A stretch of DNA of 41,739 bases, taken from NCBI GenBank assembly GCA_902795675.1, contig CADBLZ010000113.1, positions 1-41,739 of the forward strand, in the 5' to 3' direction. The position numbers were made by a program, and so were the translations under genes. Below are positions 22,941 to 31,993 of the stretch, one piece after another (the first letter of the stretch is position 1; every line of letters starts with the position of its first letter). The DNA is from an uncultured Erysipelotrichaceae bacterium. GTDB taxonomy: Bacteria; Bacillota_I; Bacilli_A; RF39; UBA660. The notes under the pieces are model-generated. The model did no database searches. It was not told where the DNA came from and was given only the letters and a program-made list of their open reading frames with translations.

Positions 22941-22967
22941 AAATAAAAAAGGATTTTATCCTTTTTT
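22941..22967 (-). terminator. Terminator of the 22966-23895 gene
   Basis: A stem AAAAAGGA/TCCTTTTT (22946-22953 with 22959-22966) and an A-rich flank that gives the U tail on the minus strand. It lies between that gene and the GH5 start. Confidence 0.78.
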
Positions 22968-23895
22968 ATCTTTTTGGATAGTCTTCCTCTTCTTGAAGAT
23001 AATGTGATATTTTTATATCAGAATCTGTTGGAATACTTTTCATTAAGCCAACTATGTCTTCTACAAATCTATCTGTTGTAGTTCCGAAGTCACCTTTACC
23101 AAATAATTCGTTTTGAACTTTTAAACCTTTTACTTTACTCATCTTTTCTGGATTAGTGTTTTTAGGTATTGAGTATTTTACAAATATTCTATTAGGATCA
23201 GTTGTATCTATTTCTATTACAGCAGCATGTCCTAGATTTCGACCCATTATTAGAATTGTGTTTTCAAGATTGATTATATCTAATATATCTGAATCTATAT
23301 ATTCTCTTTGTAATTGTTCAAACAGTTTATCACCAAGAGGTGTTTGAACACCTCGATAATTATATACACAATATTTATCTGGTTTGAATGATTGAACAGT
23401 TGGTATTCTTTTATATAAATTATCATTATTTACTACAAGACTATGAATATAGTGAATACACTCATTTATAGTTATTGGTTCCATTACATTTGCACCATAG
23501 AATAAATAGTATCCTTTGAAACCTTGGTTTACTGATTGAATAAATTCTGGGCGCATTCCACTTATTTCTTTATTTATATAATCTATTATTTTAGAACCAC
23601 TTTGTTTAGCATAAGAATAGAAAAAATTATTAACTACATTTTTTATATTTTGAATCTTTGTTGAAAAAGCTAATCCTATTTCAGGATTTATTTTTTCTGC
23701 TCTTATCATTTTTAAAAAATTATCTTCTATATCATCTAATGCTCTTATTACTCTTTCAATATATTTAAAGATAGATTCATCATTGTATAAATCCATTCCG
23801 TTAGGAAATATTCTATCCTGAGCAGCTTTGGCTTTCATATCTGCTTCAAGGAATTCTTTTAGAGATTCTAGAGCTTTACTTTGTTCTTCTGGCAT
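22966..23895 (-). CDS. Conserved-looking protein of unknown function
   Basis: A 309-residue soluble protein I do not recognise. The first half is helical and charged. The second half is mixed alpha/beta, with YNYRGVQTPLGDKLFEQLQR, ILIMGRNLGHAAVIEI and IFVKYSIPKN strands. No membrane segment, catalytic triad, nucleotide loop or zinc motif is visible. ATG 23895 was preferred over one three codons upstream because AGGGG lies about 9 nt before it. An extended -10 (TGCTATAAT, hexamer 23916-23921) stands 20 nt from the start. It lies next to the metallophosphoesterase, but a terminator separates them. Confidence 0.7.
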   Translation of the reverse strand: MPEEQSKALESLKEFLEADMKAKAAQDRIFPNGMDLYNDESIFKYIERVIRALDDIEDNFLKMIRAEKINPEIGLAFSTKIQNIKNVVNNFFYSYAKQSGSKIIDYINKEISGMRPEFIQSVNQGFKGYYLFYGANVMEPITINECIHYIHSLVVNNDNLYKRIPTVQSFKPDKYCVYNYRGVQTPLGDKLFEQLQREYIDSDILDIINLENTILIMGRNLGHAAVIEIDTTDPNRIFVKYSIPKNTNPEKMSKVKGLKVQNELFGKGDFGTTTDRFVEDIVGLMKSIPTDSDIKISHYLQEEEDYPKR

Positions 23896-23946
23896 ATTAC
23901 ACATCCCCTATTTTAATTATAGCATTATGTTTTGTCATGTTAGTTA

Positions 23947-23975
23947 AAAACAAAAACTAGGTTTACACCTAGTAT
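23947..23975 (-). terminator. Terminator of the metallophosphoesterase gene
   Basis: A 7-bp stem ACTAGGT/ACCTAGT (23956-23962 with 23967-23973) and an A-rich run at 23947-23956 that gives the U tail. Confidence 0.8.
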
Positions 23976-24820
23976 TATTTTGTTCTTACTCTTATTTTAG
24001 CTTTATCTTCTTCTTTTCTACTATAATCATTACCAATTGATATTAGTCTTATTAAGACATCTGTACCATCATAGGTTACATCTAAGAAACCTGAAGGATA
24101 ACAACTTTTTGTATCATCACTTAAGGATGGTATAAAGATATTATTATCACCATCTTTATCATAGTAATGACGATGACCAAAGAAGTTTATATCTGTTTCT
24201 AATGATTCATTGATTCTATATATAGTTGGATAATCTATGTATTGATTCTTAAATAGATTATTAATATGGTTAATACTTATTTCTAAATCTTCTAAGTTAA
24301 TTAATGTTTTACTTATACCTGTTACTATTATGTTTGGTTTTTTCTCTATTTCTTCAATAATTTCACTTACTCTTTTTTCTGGTTCTTCAATTGGTAATAT
24401 TGACCATATATCATGATCACCAATTGTTACTGCTGTGTATATATCTGGATATGAAGGATAGTTTTCTAAAAAGTAAGCTCTTTCTTCAGATGCTTTATGA
24501 AATTGAGAAAATGTATGAACATTATCAGCACCATAAGATTTTTCTTTAAAACCATTACCTTGTAGTAAGTCTCCTCCATGAATTATTAAACGTATGTTTT
24601 TACGGCAAGCATATTCATATGCAAGTTTGAGTTTGTTTAAGTTTTCTGTATAAGAACCAACATGTGTATCAGAGATAAACAATACTCTTGTTTCGTTTGT
24701 TTGATATCTAAAGATAGGATAGTTTTGTCTAGCGTCATAGTCATCTAATGAATCTAGTATTCTTTTTCTTTCTTTAGTAAATTCATCTGATTGTTGGTAA
24801 TCAACTATTATTTGATCCAT
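23975..24820 (-). CDS. Calcineurin-like metallophosphoesterase with a GDHD motif
   Basis: A 281-residue soluble protein with the metallophosphoesterase motifs in order: SDTHVG (D51, H53), GGDLLQG (D84), GDHD (134-137), a lone histidine H185 in INHINN and GHRH (215-218). The third motif is normally GNH(D/E), where Asn is a metal ligand; here the codon is GAT, giving Asp. The first 40 residues are a helical extension. The substrate is unknown: phosphodiesters, nucleotides or DNA are all possible. AGGGGAG lies about 6 nt before the ATG. Its promoter spacer carries a palindrome. Confidence 0.83.
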   Translation of the reverse strand: MDQIIVDYQQSDEFTKERKRILDSLDDYDARQNYPIFRYQTNETRVLFISDTHVGSYTENLNKLKLAYEYACRKNIRLIIHGGDLLQGNGFKEKSYGADNVHTFSQFHKASEERAYFLENYPSYPDIYTAVTIGDHDIWSILPIEEPEKRVSEIIEEIEKKPNIIVTGISKTLINLEDLEISINHINNLFKNQYIDYPTIYRINESLETDINFFGHRHYYDKDGDNNIFIPSLSDDTKSCYPSGFLDVTYDGTDVLIRLISIGNDYSRKEEDKAKIRVRTK

Positions 24821-24845
24821 GAATATCTCCCCTAAGTTGTGAAAT

Positions 24846-24873
24846 ATTATAACATAGCTTGTAAAACAAGCAA
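24846..24873 (-). promoter_or_regulatory. Metallophosphoesterase promoter with palindrome in the spacer
   Basis: On the minus strand, TTGCTT (24868-24873), a 16-bp spacer and TATAAT (24846-24851) with TG at the extended position. CTTGT-AAA-ACAAG (24858-24870) lies within the spacer and -35, a likely repressor operator. Confidence 0.62.
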
Positions 24874-24892
24874 GTTATGGGTGGATAGACAA

Positions 24893-24918
24893 AATAAAAA
24901 CTAGTCTTTCGACTAGTT
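24893..24918 (-). terminator. Terminator of tRNA-Gly
   Basis: A perfect 8-bp stem AACTAGTC/GACTAGTT (24899-24906 with 24911-24918) with a GAAA tetraloop on the minus strand and a U tail. Confidence 0.9.
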
Positions 24919-24927
24919 AAAATCAAA

Positions 24928-25001
24928 TGGAGCGGATAGACGGAATCGAACCGACATCAGGAGCTTGGAGGGCTCTTATTCTACCATTAAACTACATCCG
25001 C
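24928..25001 (-). tRNA. tRNA-Gly (TCC), CCA encoded
   Basis: A complete cloverleaf of 74 nt with acceptor 5' arm GCGGATG, T-loop GGTTCGATTCC and anticodon loop CCTCCAA (anticodon TCC). The discriminator is T and CCA is encoded (TGG at 24928-24930 on the plus strand). It is a single transcription unit with its own promoter and terminator. Confidence 0.97.
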
Positions 25002-25006
25002 ATCAG

Positions 25007-25060
25007 TAGACAATTAAAATTATAACATAATATTAGAAAAATGCAATATTTAATTGTCTA
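25007..25060. repeat. Inverted repeat around the tRNA-Gly promoter
   Basis: Perfect 12-bp arms TAGACAATTAAA (25007-25018) and TTTAATTGTCTA (25049-25060) enclose the tRNA-Gly promoter. The right arm is followed by eight T on the plus strand, so it also looks like a plus-strand terminator, although no plus-strand gene precedes it. Confidence 0.75.
25019..25046 (-). promoter_or_regulatory. tRNA-Gly promoter
   Basis: On the minus strand, TTGCAT (25041-25046), a 16-bp spacer ending in TG and one base, and TATAAT (25019-25024). Confidence 0.82.
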
Positions 25061-25066
25061 TTTTTT

Positions 25067-26887
25067 TTATAATTCTTCGATAAAGAATCTTTCATACCAA
25101 ATTATAAATGTGTAGATAACCCAAACCTTTTTGTAATTATCTTTTTTACGATTATTATTATCTTCTAGGATTTTATTAATAGCTTTTACGTTGAAGAATT
25201 TTTCAGCTACTGGAGAATTAAATTTATTCTTTATTTCAGTATATAAATCTTCATCTCTAACCCATTCTCTTAATGGTACTGGGAAACCTAATTTTTTCTT
25301 TTTGTAAGATTCGTTAGGGATTACTTCACGAGCAGCTTCACGAAGGATTGGTTTTGTTGTTTCTTTGTTAACTTTAGCGCTAACTGGAAGTTTTCTAGCA
25401 ACTTCATATACTTTGTCATCAAGGAATGGAGTTCTAGCTTCTAAACCAAACATCATTGTGTTTCTATCTACACCATGAAGGAAGTCATTTACTAACCAGA
25501 AGTAGAAATCGATAGCTTGTCTTTGAGCTGTATTACTATCTTTTTCGTATTTTTCATAATATGGTTTTACAACACTTATTGGTTTAATTTGGTTTTTAGG
25601 TTTTACTAATTTGATAGCTTCTTCATCTCTAAATAAACGACCTAAACCAATGTTGTAGTCTTTTAGTTTTTTACCACGACGATAAACAAAGTTTAATCCC
25701 CATTTATCAGGTAATACACTAGCTATGTTAGATGCTAGGTGTCTGATTGGATATGGTATTTTCATGTACCATTCTTGAGTTAAGTCTTCTTGATATGTTT
25801 GGTAACCTGCGAAGAATTCATCAGCACCTTCTCCACTCATTACTACTTTTACATCTTTTGAAGCTATTTGAGCTACAAAGTATAAAGCTATAACAGATGG
25901 ATCTGCTAATGGCTCATCCATATGATAGATGATATCTGGAAATGCTTTTAGATATTCTTCTTTAGTTATTTTTTTAGATTTATTTGTTATACCTAGTTTT
26001 TTAGTTAAGTCTTTTGCATAACTTATTTCATCATATTTAGGATTATCATAACCTACTGTATATGTTTTATCTGGTCTTGCTAATGATACTAAATAAGATG
26101 AATCAATACCAGATGATAAGAATGAACCAACTTCTACATCTGCAATTTCATGATGTTTAACAGAGTCTTTCATTGCTTCTCTGATATCGTTTATCATTTT
26201 TTCTTCTGGTTGATCAGTTTCTTCAAATGATAATTCAAAATATTTTTCTATTTTTATTTTATTATCTTTAAATGTTAAAGTGTGTCCTGGTAATAATTTA
26301 TAAACACCTTTAAAGAATGATTCTTCTGTTGGAACAGAGTTGAAGCATAAATAAGATGCTAGTATTTCATCATTAAATTTCTTTTCGAAATCTGGATGAT
26401 CTAGAAAAGATTTTATTTCTGAACCAAACATAAATGTTTTATTATTTTGATAATAATAGAATGGTTTGATACCCCATTTATCTCTTGCACAGAATAATTC
26501 TTGTTTGTCTTGATCCCATATTGCAAAAGCAAACATACCTCTTAAGTGATCTACTACTTTATGACCCCATTCTTCATAACCGTATATAATTGTTTCTGTA
26601 TCGGAATCATTTTGGAATTTATATTTTCCTGATAGTTCTTCTCTTAATTCTTTGTAGTTATATATTTCACCATTGAAAACTATTACGATGTTCTTTTTAT
26701 CGTTATACATTGGTTGTTTACCATTTGCTAAATCGATAATTGATAATCTTCTATGACCTAATGCACATTTATCATCTAGATAGAAACCTTCACCATCTGG
26801 TCCACGATAAGCTATTCTATCTGTCATTGCTTTTAATATTCTTTTGTTTGGTTTTGTGTCACTTATATAACCTGCTATTCCACACAT
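25067..26887 (-). CDS. asnB: Glutamine-hydrolysing asparagine synthase
   Basis: A 606-residue protein that makes Asn from Asp, Gln and ATP. The N-terminal glutaminase domain begins MCGIAGY, so C2 becomes the N-terminal nucleophile; this fixes the start at ATG 26887 and not three codons upstream. RGPDGEGF, NGEIYNY and the SDTE segment are present. The synthetase domain (from about 210) contains the pyrophosphate loop SSGIDSSYL and MSGEGADEFFAGY. AGGAAGTGAC precedes the start. It lies 39 nt after the LTA-synthase-like gene with no terminator, so the two form an operon. This length is of the bacillar three-paralogue AsnB/AsnH/AsnO type. Confidence 0.95.
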   Translation of the reverse strand: MCGIAGYISDTKPNKRILKAMTDRIAYRGPDGEGFYLDDKCALGHRRLSIIDLANGKQPMYNDKKNIVIVFNGEIYNYKELREELSGKYKFQNDSDTETIIYGYEEWGHKVVDHLRGMFAFAIWDQDKQELFCARDKWGIKPFYYYQNNKTFMFGSEIKSFLDHPDFEKKFNDEILASYLCFNSVPTEESFFKGVYKLLPGHTLTFKDNKIKIEKYFELSFEETDQPEEKMINDIREAMKDSVKHHEIADVEVGSFLSSGIDSSYLVSLARPDKTYTVGYDNPKYDEISYAKDLTKKLGITNKSKKITKEEYLKAFPDIIYHMDEPLADPSVIALYFVAQIASKDVKVVMSGEGADEFFAGYQTYQEDLTQEWYMKIPYPIRHLASNIASVLPDKWGLNFVYRRGKKLKDYNIGLGRLFRDEEAIKLVKPKNQIKPISVVKPYYEKYEKDSNTAQRQAIDFYFWLVNDFLHGVDRNTMMFGLEARTPFLDDKVYEVARKLPVSAKVNKETTKPILREAAREVIPNESYKKKKLGFPVPLREWVRDEDLYTEIKNKFNSPVAEKFFNVKAINKILEDNNNRKKDNYKKVWVIYTFIIWYERFFIEEL

Positions 26888-26926
26888 AGATGTCACTTCC
26901 TTACTTTATTATTATATCATGTTTAT

Positions 26927-28849
26927 TTATCTATTAAGTATGTAGTTATAGTAATTGTTATTAACAATCATTTTGCTAATACTAAAGTAATTATTTATTT
27001 GATTATTTATTCTACTAATGTAAGCATTTGTATCTTCAAGTGTTCTTCCTTCTTTCGGAACAAAAGTTCTTGAGTTATAGAAATATGTTCCTTCATCAGA
27101 AACCCAACTACGATTACTGAAGATTGCTAATCCAGGTTCGTCTGATAAGATGTCATGCCCAACAATTAATCTTGAATCATATTCAATATCAAATAAGTTT
27201 AGTAATGTTGGTAATACATCTATTTGACTACCTACTTTAGTTATTTCTATTGGTTCCATTTCACTATTCCATAAGATGAAATTCGAATGATTTATTTCAA
27301 CTACTGCATCTCTTTCATATGTAGATACTGAGTTTATTTCATATGGTTTTAATGTATATGGATAGTGATCACCAACTAATGCTATTACAGTATTTTCTAG
27401 TTCACCTGATTCAGTTAGTTTATTAACTAGTTCTTCTAGCATTTTATCTAATTCGATTTGTGAAGCTAAATAATATTTTGTAGCATCATCTGTTGGTACA
27501 TCTTTTACAGCATCATAATGTAAACGAGCTATGTTATCACCAGCTGCATATGGTGAATGGCCACTTACAGTAACATAATATGTTACGAAGTTACCATCTT
27601 GACCTAAGTAATCTGGTGTTGTTACAGTTGCCATTTCTGAATCTTTTGGTAACCATGCACAACTCATTCTATTTTCTAATCCATTATTACAACCAATATA
27701 ATTTGTGAAACCTAATGTTTCCATTGTTTTATTTCTCTTGTAGTATGTGTATGTCCAGTCATGGAAACTTTGAGCACGATATCCAGCATTAGCAAAAGCA
27801 TTACCTAAACCAAAGCTAATAGTTGGTAATTTTGCTTTATATAGTGATAATGATTCTTGAGTAGCAATTAAACCAGTTGTTGCTTGGAATTCACCACCAG
27901 TAGTACTAAAGAAAACTGGTGAGTAGAAGTTTTTAAAATCAAATCCTTGATGAACCATTTTATATAGTGTTGGTGTACGTACTTCATCAACAGCTATTTC
28001 GTTAAAGCCTTCTGCTAAGATGAAGATTAAGTTTTTACCTTTAAACATACCTGTGTATTCATTCTTTTTAGTTGGTTGAGTAGCTGCAAAGTAATTATTT
28101 AAGTTAATAAGTTCTTGGTTATTAACACCATCATTAGAGAAGTTTAAATCCATTTTGTTATATTGGATTGGTTTTTCTTCTGGATCTGTAGGTTGTTCTT
28201 CAATAGGTGTTGATGGTTCAAATACTAAGACATTTTTATAACCAAAGAAGTATCTTTTGATATCTACTTTTGTGTATGTTAAAACACCAAAATTACTTAT
28301 CATGTCACCATAGTTATCTTGATTAAAATATAATGTTTTTAATTCTCTGTTAGGTAAGATATAACCGAATGTTGATAAGTAAGCAATAATAAACATTACT
28401 ATTAGAGATATATTGTTAAATCTATTATGACGTTCTAGATTTATTCTTCTTACAATTATTAAGAATAGTAATAATGGTAATAAGATTAAGATAAAAATTA
28501 ATAAGTTATCTCTTATGGCATCTAGAATGATATCTATAAAGTCAGCCGCTTGATTTGCTAAGTTTAGAGATGTAAATGATAATGGAACACTAAATAGTGT
28601 AAAAAAGATAAATTGAGTTTCAGCATAGATTGTTATTAATAAACTGAAAGTACTCATTATTATACTATTTACTGTTTTATTAAATAGTTTTGTTAGAAAT
28701 GTTAGTAAGATGACAATAGGTATTGTATTAAGTACTAAGAATAGTAAACCAATATTAAATACTTGATGACATATTACATATTTTAATATTATTTCTAGAT
28801 ATATTATTAATATAAAATAATATATTGCTGGGCTTATTTTATGTTTCAT
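26927..28849 (-). CDS. LTA synthase-like phosphoglycerol/sulfatase-superfamily membrane enzyme
   Basis: A 640-residue protein with about five N-terminal membrane helices (10-170) and a C-terminal extracellular sulfatase-fold domain (from about 270). Catalytic features are E280 in FILAEGF, the predicted nucleophile T316 in FFSTTGGEF, histidine in VSGHSPY and the metal pair GDHYPY. This fits the lipoteichoic acid synthase group, which transfers glycerol phosphate from phosphatidylglycerol, although the nucleophile motif (STTGGEF) resembles the wider phosphoglycerol-transferase family more than classic LtaS. Substrate is therefore uncertain. ATG 28849 was chosen over the GTG six codons upstream. 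An extended -10 (TGCTATAAT, hexamer 28875-28880) is 25 nt away. Confidence 0.85.
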   Translation of the reverse strand: MKHKISPAIYYFILIIYLEIILKYVICHQVFNIGLLFLVLNTIPIVILLTFLTKLFNKTVNSIIMSTFSLLITIYAETQFIFFTLFSVPLSFTSLNLANQAADFIDIILDAIRDNLLIFILILLPLLLFLIIVRRINLERHNRFNNISLIVMFIIAYLSTFGYILPNRELKTLYFNQDNYGDMISNFGVLTYTKVDIKRYFFGYKNVLVFEPSTPIEEQPTDPEEKPIQYNKMDLNFSNDGVNNQELINLNNYFAATQPTKKNEYTGMFKGKNLIFILAEGFNEIAVDEVRTPTLYKMVHQGFDFKNFYSPVFFSTTGGEFQATTGLIATQESLSLYKAKLPTISFGLGNAFANAGYRAQSFHDWTYTYYKRNKTMETLGFTNYIGCNNGLENRMSCAWLPKDSEMATVTTPDYLGQDGNFVTYYVTVSGHSPYAAGDNIARLHYDAVKDVPTDDATKYYLASQIELDKMLEELVNKLTESGELENTVIALVGDHYPYTLKPYEINSVSTYERDAVVEINHSNFILWNSEMEPIEITKVGSQIDVLPTLLNLFDIEYDSRLIVGHDILSDEPGLAIFSNRSWVSDEGTYFYNSRTFVPKEGRTLEDTNAYISRINNQINNYFSISKMIVNNNYYNYILNR

Positions 28850-28890
28850 TATAATCTTCTCTCTCACATGCTTTATTATAGCATAATATA

Positions 28891-28919
28891 AAAGAAGTAA
28901 TAATAATTATTACTTCTTT
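28891..28919 (-). terminator. Weak terminator of tex
   Basis: A perfect 12-bp stem (28891-28902 with 28908-28919) with a 5-nt loop. The U tail (UUUUAUAUU) is broken by A, so termination may be partial. Confidence 0.7.
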
Positions 28920-31048
28920 ATTAGACTTAATTGAACTTTTTCTTTAGTTAAATCAATGGAATCTACGTAGCATTTTACTATATCACCAACATGAACGATG
29001 TCATTAGGATTACTAACGAATGAGTTACTCATTTTAGATATATGTACTAAACCATCTTCGTGAAGACCAATATCAATGAATGCTCCAAAGGAAGCAACGT
29101 TTCTTACTGTACCTTCTAGTTCCATTCCTTCTTTTAAATCTTCTATTTTTAATACATCTGATTTTAATACTGGTGCTGGTAATGAATCACGTGGATCTAA
29201 ACCAGGATGAGTTAATTCTTTAATGATATCTTGTAATGTGTAGATATCTACATTTAGTTCATCTGTATATTTATTAACATCTATTTTATTTAGTGCTTCT
29301 TTAAATTCAGGTTTGTTAATATCATTTAAATCTAAGTTTAGTTTTTTTAGTAATTCGTTAGTAGCTTTATAACTCTCTGGGTGGATACCTGTATTATCAA
29401 GTAAGTTAGTTCCATTATTAACTCTTAAGAAACCTATTGCTTGTTCATATACTTTATCACTTACACCTTTAATAGATTTTATTTCTTCTCTACTCTTTAT
29501 GTAATGTTTTTCTTTGTAGTCATATATTTTATCAATAACTGTTTTAGTTAAACCTGAAACATATTTTAAGATTGATTTAGAAGCTGTGTTAATGTTAACA
29601 CCTACTTCATTAACAACTTTTGAAGTTGTGAAATCTAATGCTTCAGATAAATTCTTTTGATCTACGTCATGTTGGTATTCACCAACACCAATTGATTTGG
29701 GGTCTATCTTAACTAGTTCTGATAGTGGATCTTGAATACGACGACCAATTGAGATAGCTGATCTTTTTTCAACTGTTAGGTCAGGGAATTCTTTTTTAGC
29801 TAATTCAGATGCACTATAAACTGATGCACCTGCTTCAGATGTGATGATATATTTAACATCTTTACGTTCTTTTATTACTTCAGAAATAAATTTTTCTGAT
29901 TCTCTACTAGCTGTACCATTACCAATTGATATTAGTTTTAAATCATATTTATCAATTAGTTCTAGAACTTTCTTTTTGGATCCTTCAAAATCATTATGAG
30001 GTTCTGTTGGATATATAACTGCTATTTCTAGTAAGTTACCTGATTCATCTAGTGCTGCTAATTTGCAACCTGTTCTAAAGGCAGGATCAAAACCTAATAC
30101 TCTAGTTCCTTTAACTGGTCTTGTTAGTAATAGGTTTTCTAGATTTGTTTCAAATGTTTCAATAGCTATCTTTTCTGATGATTCAGTTAAGTCAGATCTT
30201 ATTTCTCTTTCGATACTAGGTAAGATTAATCTTTTTAATGAATCTTTTATGCTTGCTCTTATTAAATCGCAAACGAATGATTTGTCATTCTTAATTATTT
30301 TTTGTTCTAAGTATTTCGCTTGTTCATCAACATCAATATCTATTGATACATTTAGTATTTTTTCTTTTTCACCACGATTTAGAGCAAGGACACGATAGTG
30401 TTTTATGTATTTTACTTTATCACTAAAGTTATAATACATTTCATAAGTCTTTTTAGGGTCATCTGCGTCCTTTTTTAGTTTAGAAGATATATTTGATGTA
30501 TTGAAGATATAGCTTCTTATAGACTTTCTGTAACTAGCATTATCACTAATCCATTCAGCTATAATGTAACCTGCTCCTTCTAAAGCAGCATCAGTTGTTT
30601 TTATGTTTTCATTTATAAACTTTTTAGCCATTTCTTCTAATGAACCAGTAGTAGGGAATGACATAATCATTTTAGCTAGTGGTTCTAGACCATTTTTTAT
30701 AGCTTCACTTGCTTTTGTTTTTTTCTTTTCTTTGTATGGACGATATAAGTCTTCTACTTCAGTTAGTTTTGTACATTTCATGATGTTTTCTTGAAGTTCA
30801 GGAGTTAGCATTCCTTTTTCATCTATTAATCTTATAACGTCATTTTTTCTTGTTAGAAGGTTTTCTTGATAACGATATTCTTCTTCGATTTCTCTTATTT
30901 GATCTTCGTTAAGATTACCTGTTCTTTCTTTACGATAACGTGCTATGCAAGGTATTGTTGAACCTTCACTAAGCATTTGTAATACTTCTTTTATTTGTTT
31001 TTCTTTAATACCTAGTTTTTCTACTAGATAGTTTATTACTTCTTCCAT
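28910..31048 (-). CDS. tex: Tex family RNA-binding transcription accessory protein
   Basis: A 712-residue protein, the normal length for Tex. In order: N-terminal helical domain with IPCIARYRKERTGNLNE (about 33-50), YqgF-like RNase H fold domain (RVLGFDPAFRTGCKLA near 320, then IGNGTASRESE), helix-hairpin-helix region (NEVGVNINTAS, SKSILKYVSGL near 495-510) and a C-terminal S1 domain (EGTVRNVASFGAFIDIG.HEDGLVHIS). Tex binds nucleic acid and is tied to transcription and RNA metabolism. The start at ATG 31048 has GGTGAT 4 nt upstream and a TGATATAAT box 16 nt upstream; the GTG three codons earlier is part of the ribosome site. Confidence 0.95.
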   Translation of the reverse strand: MEEVINYLVEKLGIKEKQIKEVLQMLSEGSTIPCIARYRKERTGNLNEDQIREIEEEYRYQENLLTRKNDVIRLIDEKGMLTPELQENIMKCTKLTEVEDLYRPYKEKKKTKASEAIKNGLEPLAKMIMSFPTTGSLEEMAKKFINENIKTTDAALEGAGYIIAEWISDNASYRKSIRSYIFNTSNISSKLKKDADDPKKTYEMYYNFSDKVKYIKHYRVLALNRGEKEKILNVSIDIDVDEQAKYLEQKIIKNDKSFVCDLIRASIKDSLKRLILPSIEREIRSDLTESSEKIAIETFETNLENLLLTRPVKGTRVLGFDPAFRTGCKLAALDESGNLLEIAVIYPTEPHNDFEGSKKKVLELIDKYDLKLISIGNGTASRESEKFISEVIKERKDVKYIITSEAGASVYSASELAKKEFPDLTVEKRSAISIGRRIQDPLSELVKIDPKSIGVGEYQHDVDQKNLSEALDFTTSKVVNEVGVNINTASKSILKYVSGLTKTVIDKIYDYKEKHYIKSREEIKSIKGVSDKVYEQAIGFLRVNNGTNLLDNTGIHPESYKATNELLKKLNLDLNDINKPEFKEALNKIDVNKYTDELNVDIYTLQDIIKELTHPGLDPRDSLPAPVLKSDVLKIEDLKEGMELEGTVRNVASFGAFIDIGLHEDGLVHISKMSNSFVSNPNDIVHVGDIVKCYVDSIDLTKEKVQLSLIKK

Positions 31049-31064
31049 TTTTATCACCTTTTTT

Positions 31065-31073
31065 ATTATATCA
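31065..31073 (-). promoter_or_regulatory. Extended -10 promoter of tex
   Basis: TGATATAAT on the minus strand (hexamer 31065-31070), 16 nt before the ATG. The leader should be only about 10 nt. Confidence 0.65.
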
Positions 31074-31084
31074 ATAAAGGTATT

Positions 31085-31124
31085 AAAAAAAGAAGAGTGT
31101 TTTACTTTTCTTTACTCTTCTTTT
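31085..31124 (-). terminator. Terminator of the envelope operon
   Basis: A stem AGAAGAGT/ACTCTTCT (31091-31098 with 31114-31121), extendable by A-T pairs, with an A run giving the U tail. The loop is 15 nt. It overlaps the yihY stop region. Confidence 0.75.
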
Positions 31125-31992
31125 CTTTTGCTACTACTTTTGATTCTGTATTAGCAGATTGTTCAATTAGTTTTTGAACATCTATAATACCAGTTTTTTC
31201 TAATGATTCATGATAGTTCATAGCCATACCTATTACGAATATGTATGATAGTAAGTATACCCATAACATTAAGATAACCATACCTGCTATTGAACCATAG
31301 AACATTGAATAGTTAGCTATATGATTTATATAGTAAGCATAGATTGTGGTAGCACCTACCCAACCAATAGTTGTAAATATTGCTCCACCTCTTACACTTT
31401 TACTTGCTACTGTTTTATCAGGAGCAAGTGTATATATCCATTTAATAAAGATATATATGATTACCCAGTAAACTGGACTCATTAATACTTTGAAGACTTG
31501 TGTTACAGTTGATACTGTTTCTTCGTTCCATCCAAAATTACTTACCATATTTATTACTTGATCACCTAGTAGAGGAACTACTAATATGAATAAGAATAAG
31601 ATAACGATAAATAATTCCATAACGATAGCTTTGAATCTTCTTTTGAAGAAACCGCTATCTTTAATACCATAAATAGTATTAGATGCAACGATAATTGATG
31701 ACATACCGTTACTTGCAATGAAGTAACCAAAGAACATTGTTATTAAGAATGATGGTGTGATTGATGTTTGTGTCACCATTGGTGTTAGTAATTCAGATAG
31801 ATTAACACCAAAACCATTTGATATTACTGTTTGAATAACATTTTCTGATATTCCTAAGTAACTTGTAGCATAACTTATTAAAGTAATTGTAGGTACAAGT
31901 GATAAGAATAAGAAGAAGGCTATTTCACCAGGTAATATTAACATTTCAGGTCGCCAGAATGCAACCCAGAATCTCTTAAACCACTTCTTCAT
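31102..31992 (-). CDS. YihY/UPF0761 family membrane protein
   Basis: A 296-residue membrane protein with about six hydrophobic segments. The family opening is present: RPEMLILPGEIAFFLFLSLVPTI (about 14-37), followed by the NGMSSIIVASNTIYGI segment. The C-terminus is a Lys/Glu-rich cytoplasmic tail. YihY proteins were once annotated as ribonuclease BN, a claim later withdrawn; the function is unknown. Its ATG lies 1 nt past the stop of the upstream sensor gene, with GAAGAAGAT as a weak ribosome site, so translation is probably coupled. Confidence 0.9.
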   Translation of the reverse strand: MKKWFKRFWVAFWRPEMLILPGEIAFFLFLSLVPTITLISYATSYLGISENVIQTVISNGFGVNLSELLTPMVTQTSITPSFLITMFFGYFIASNGMSSIIVASNTIYGIKDSGFFKRRFKAIVMELFIVILFLFILVVPLLGDQVINMVSNFGWNEETVSTVTQVFKVLMSPVYWVIIYIFIKWIYTLAPDKTVASKSVRGGAIFTTIGWVGATTIYAYYINHIANYSMFYGSIAGMVILMLWVYLLSYIFVIGMAMNYHESLEKTGIIDVQKLIEQSANTESKVVAKEKKSKEK

Positions 31993-31993
31993 A

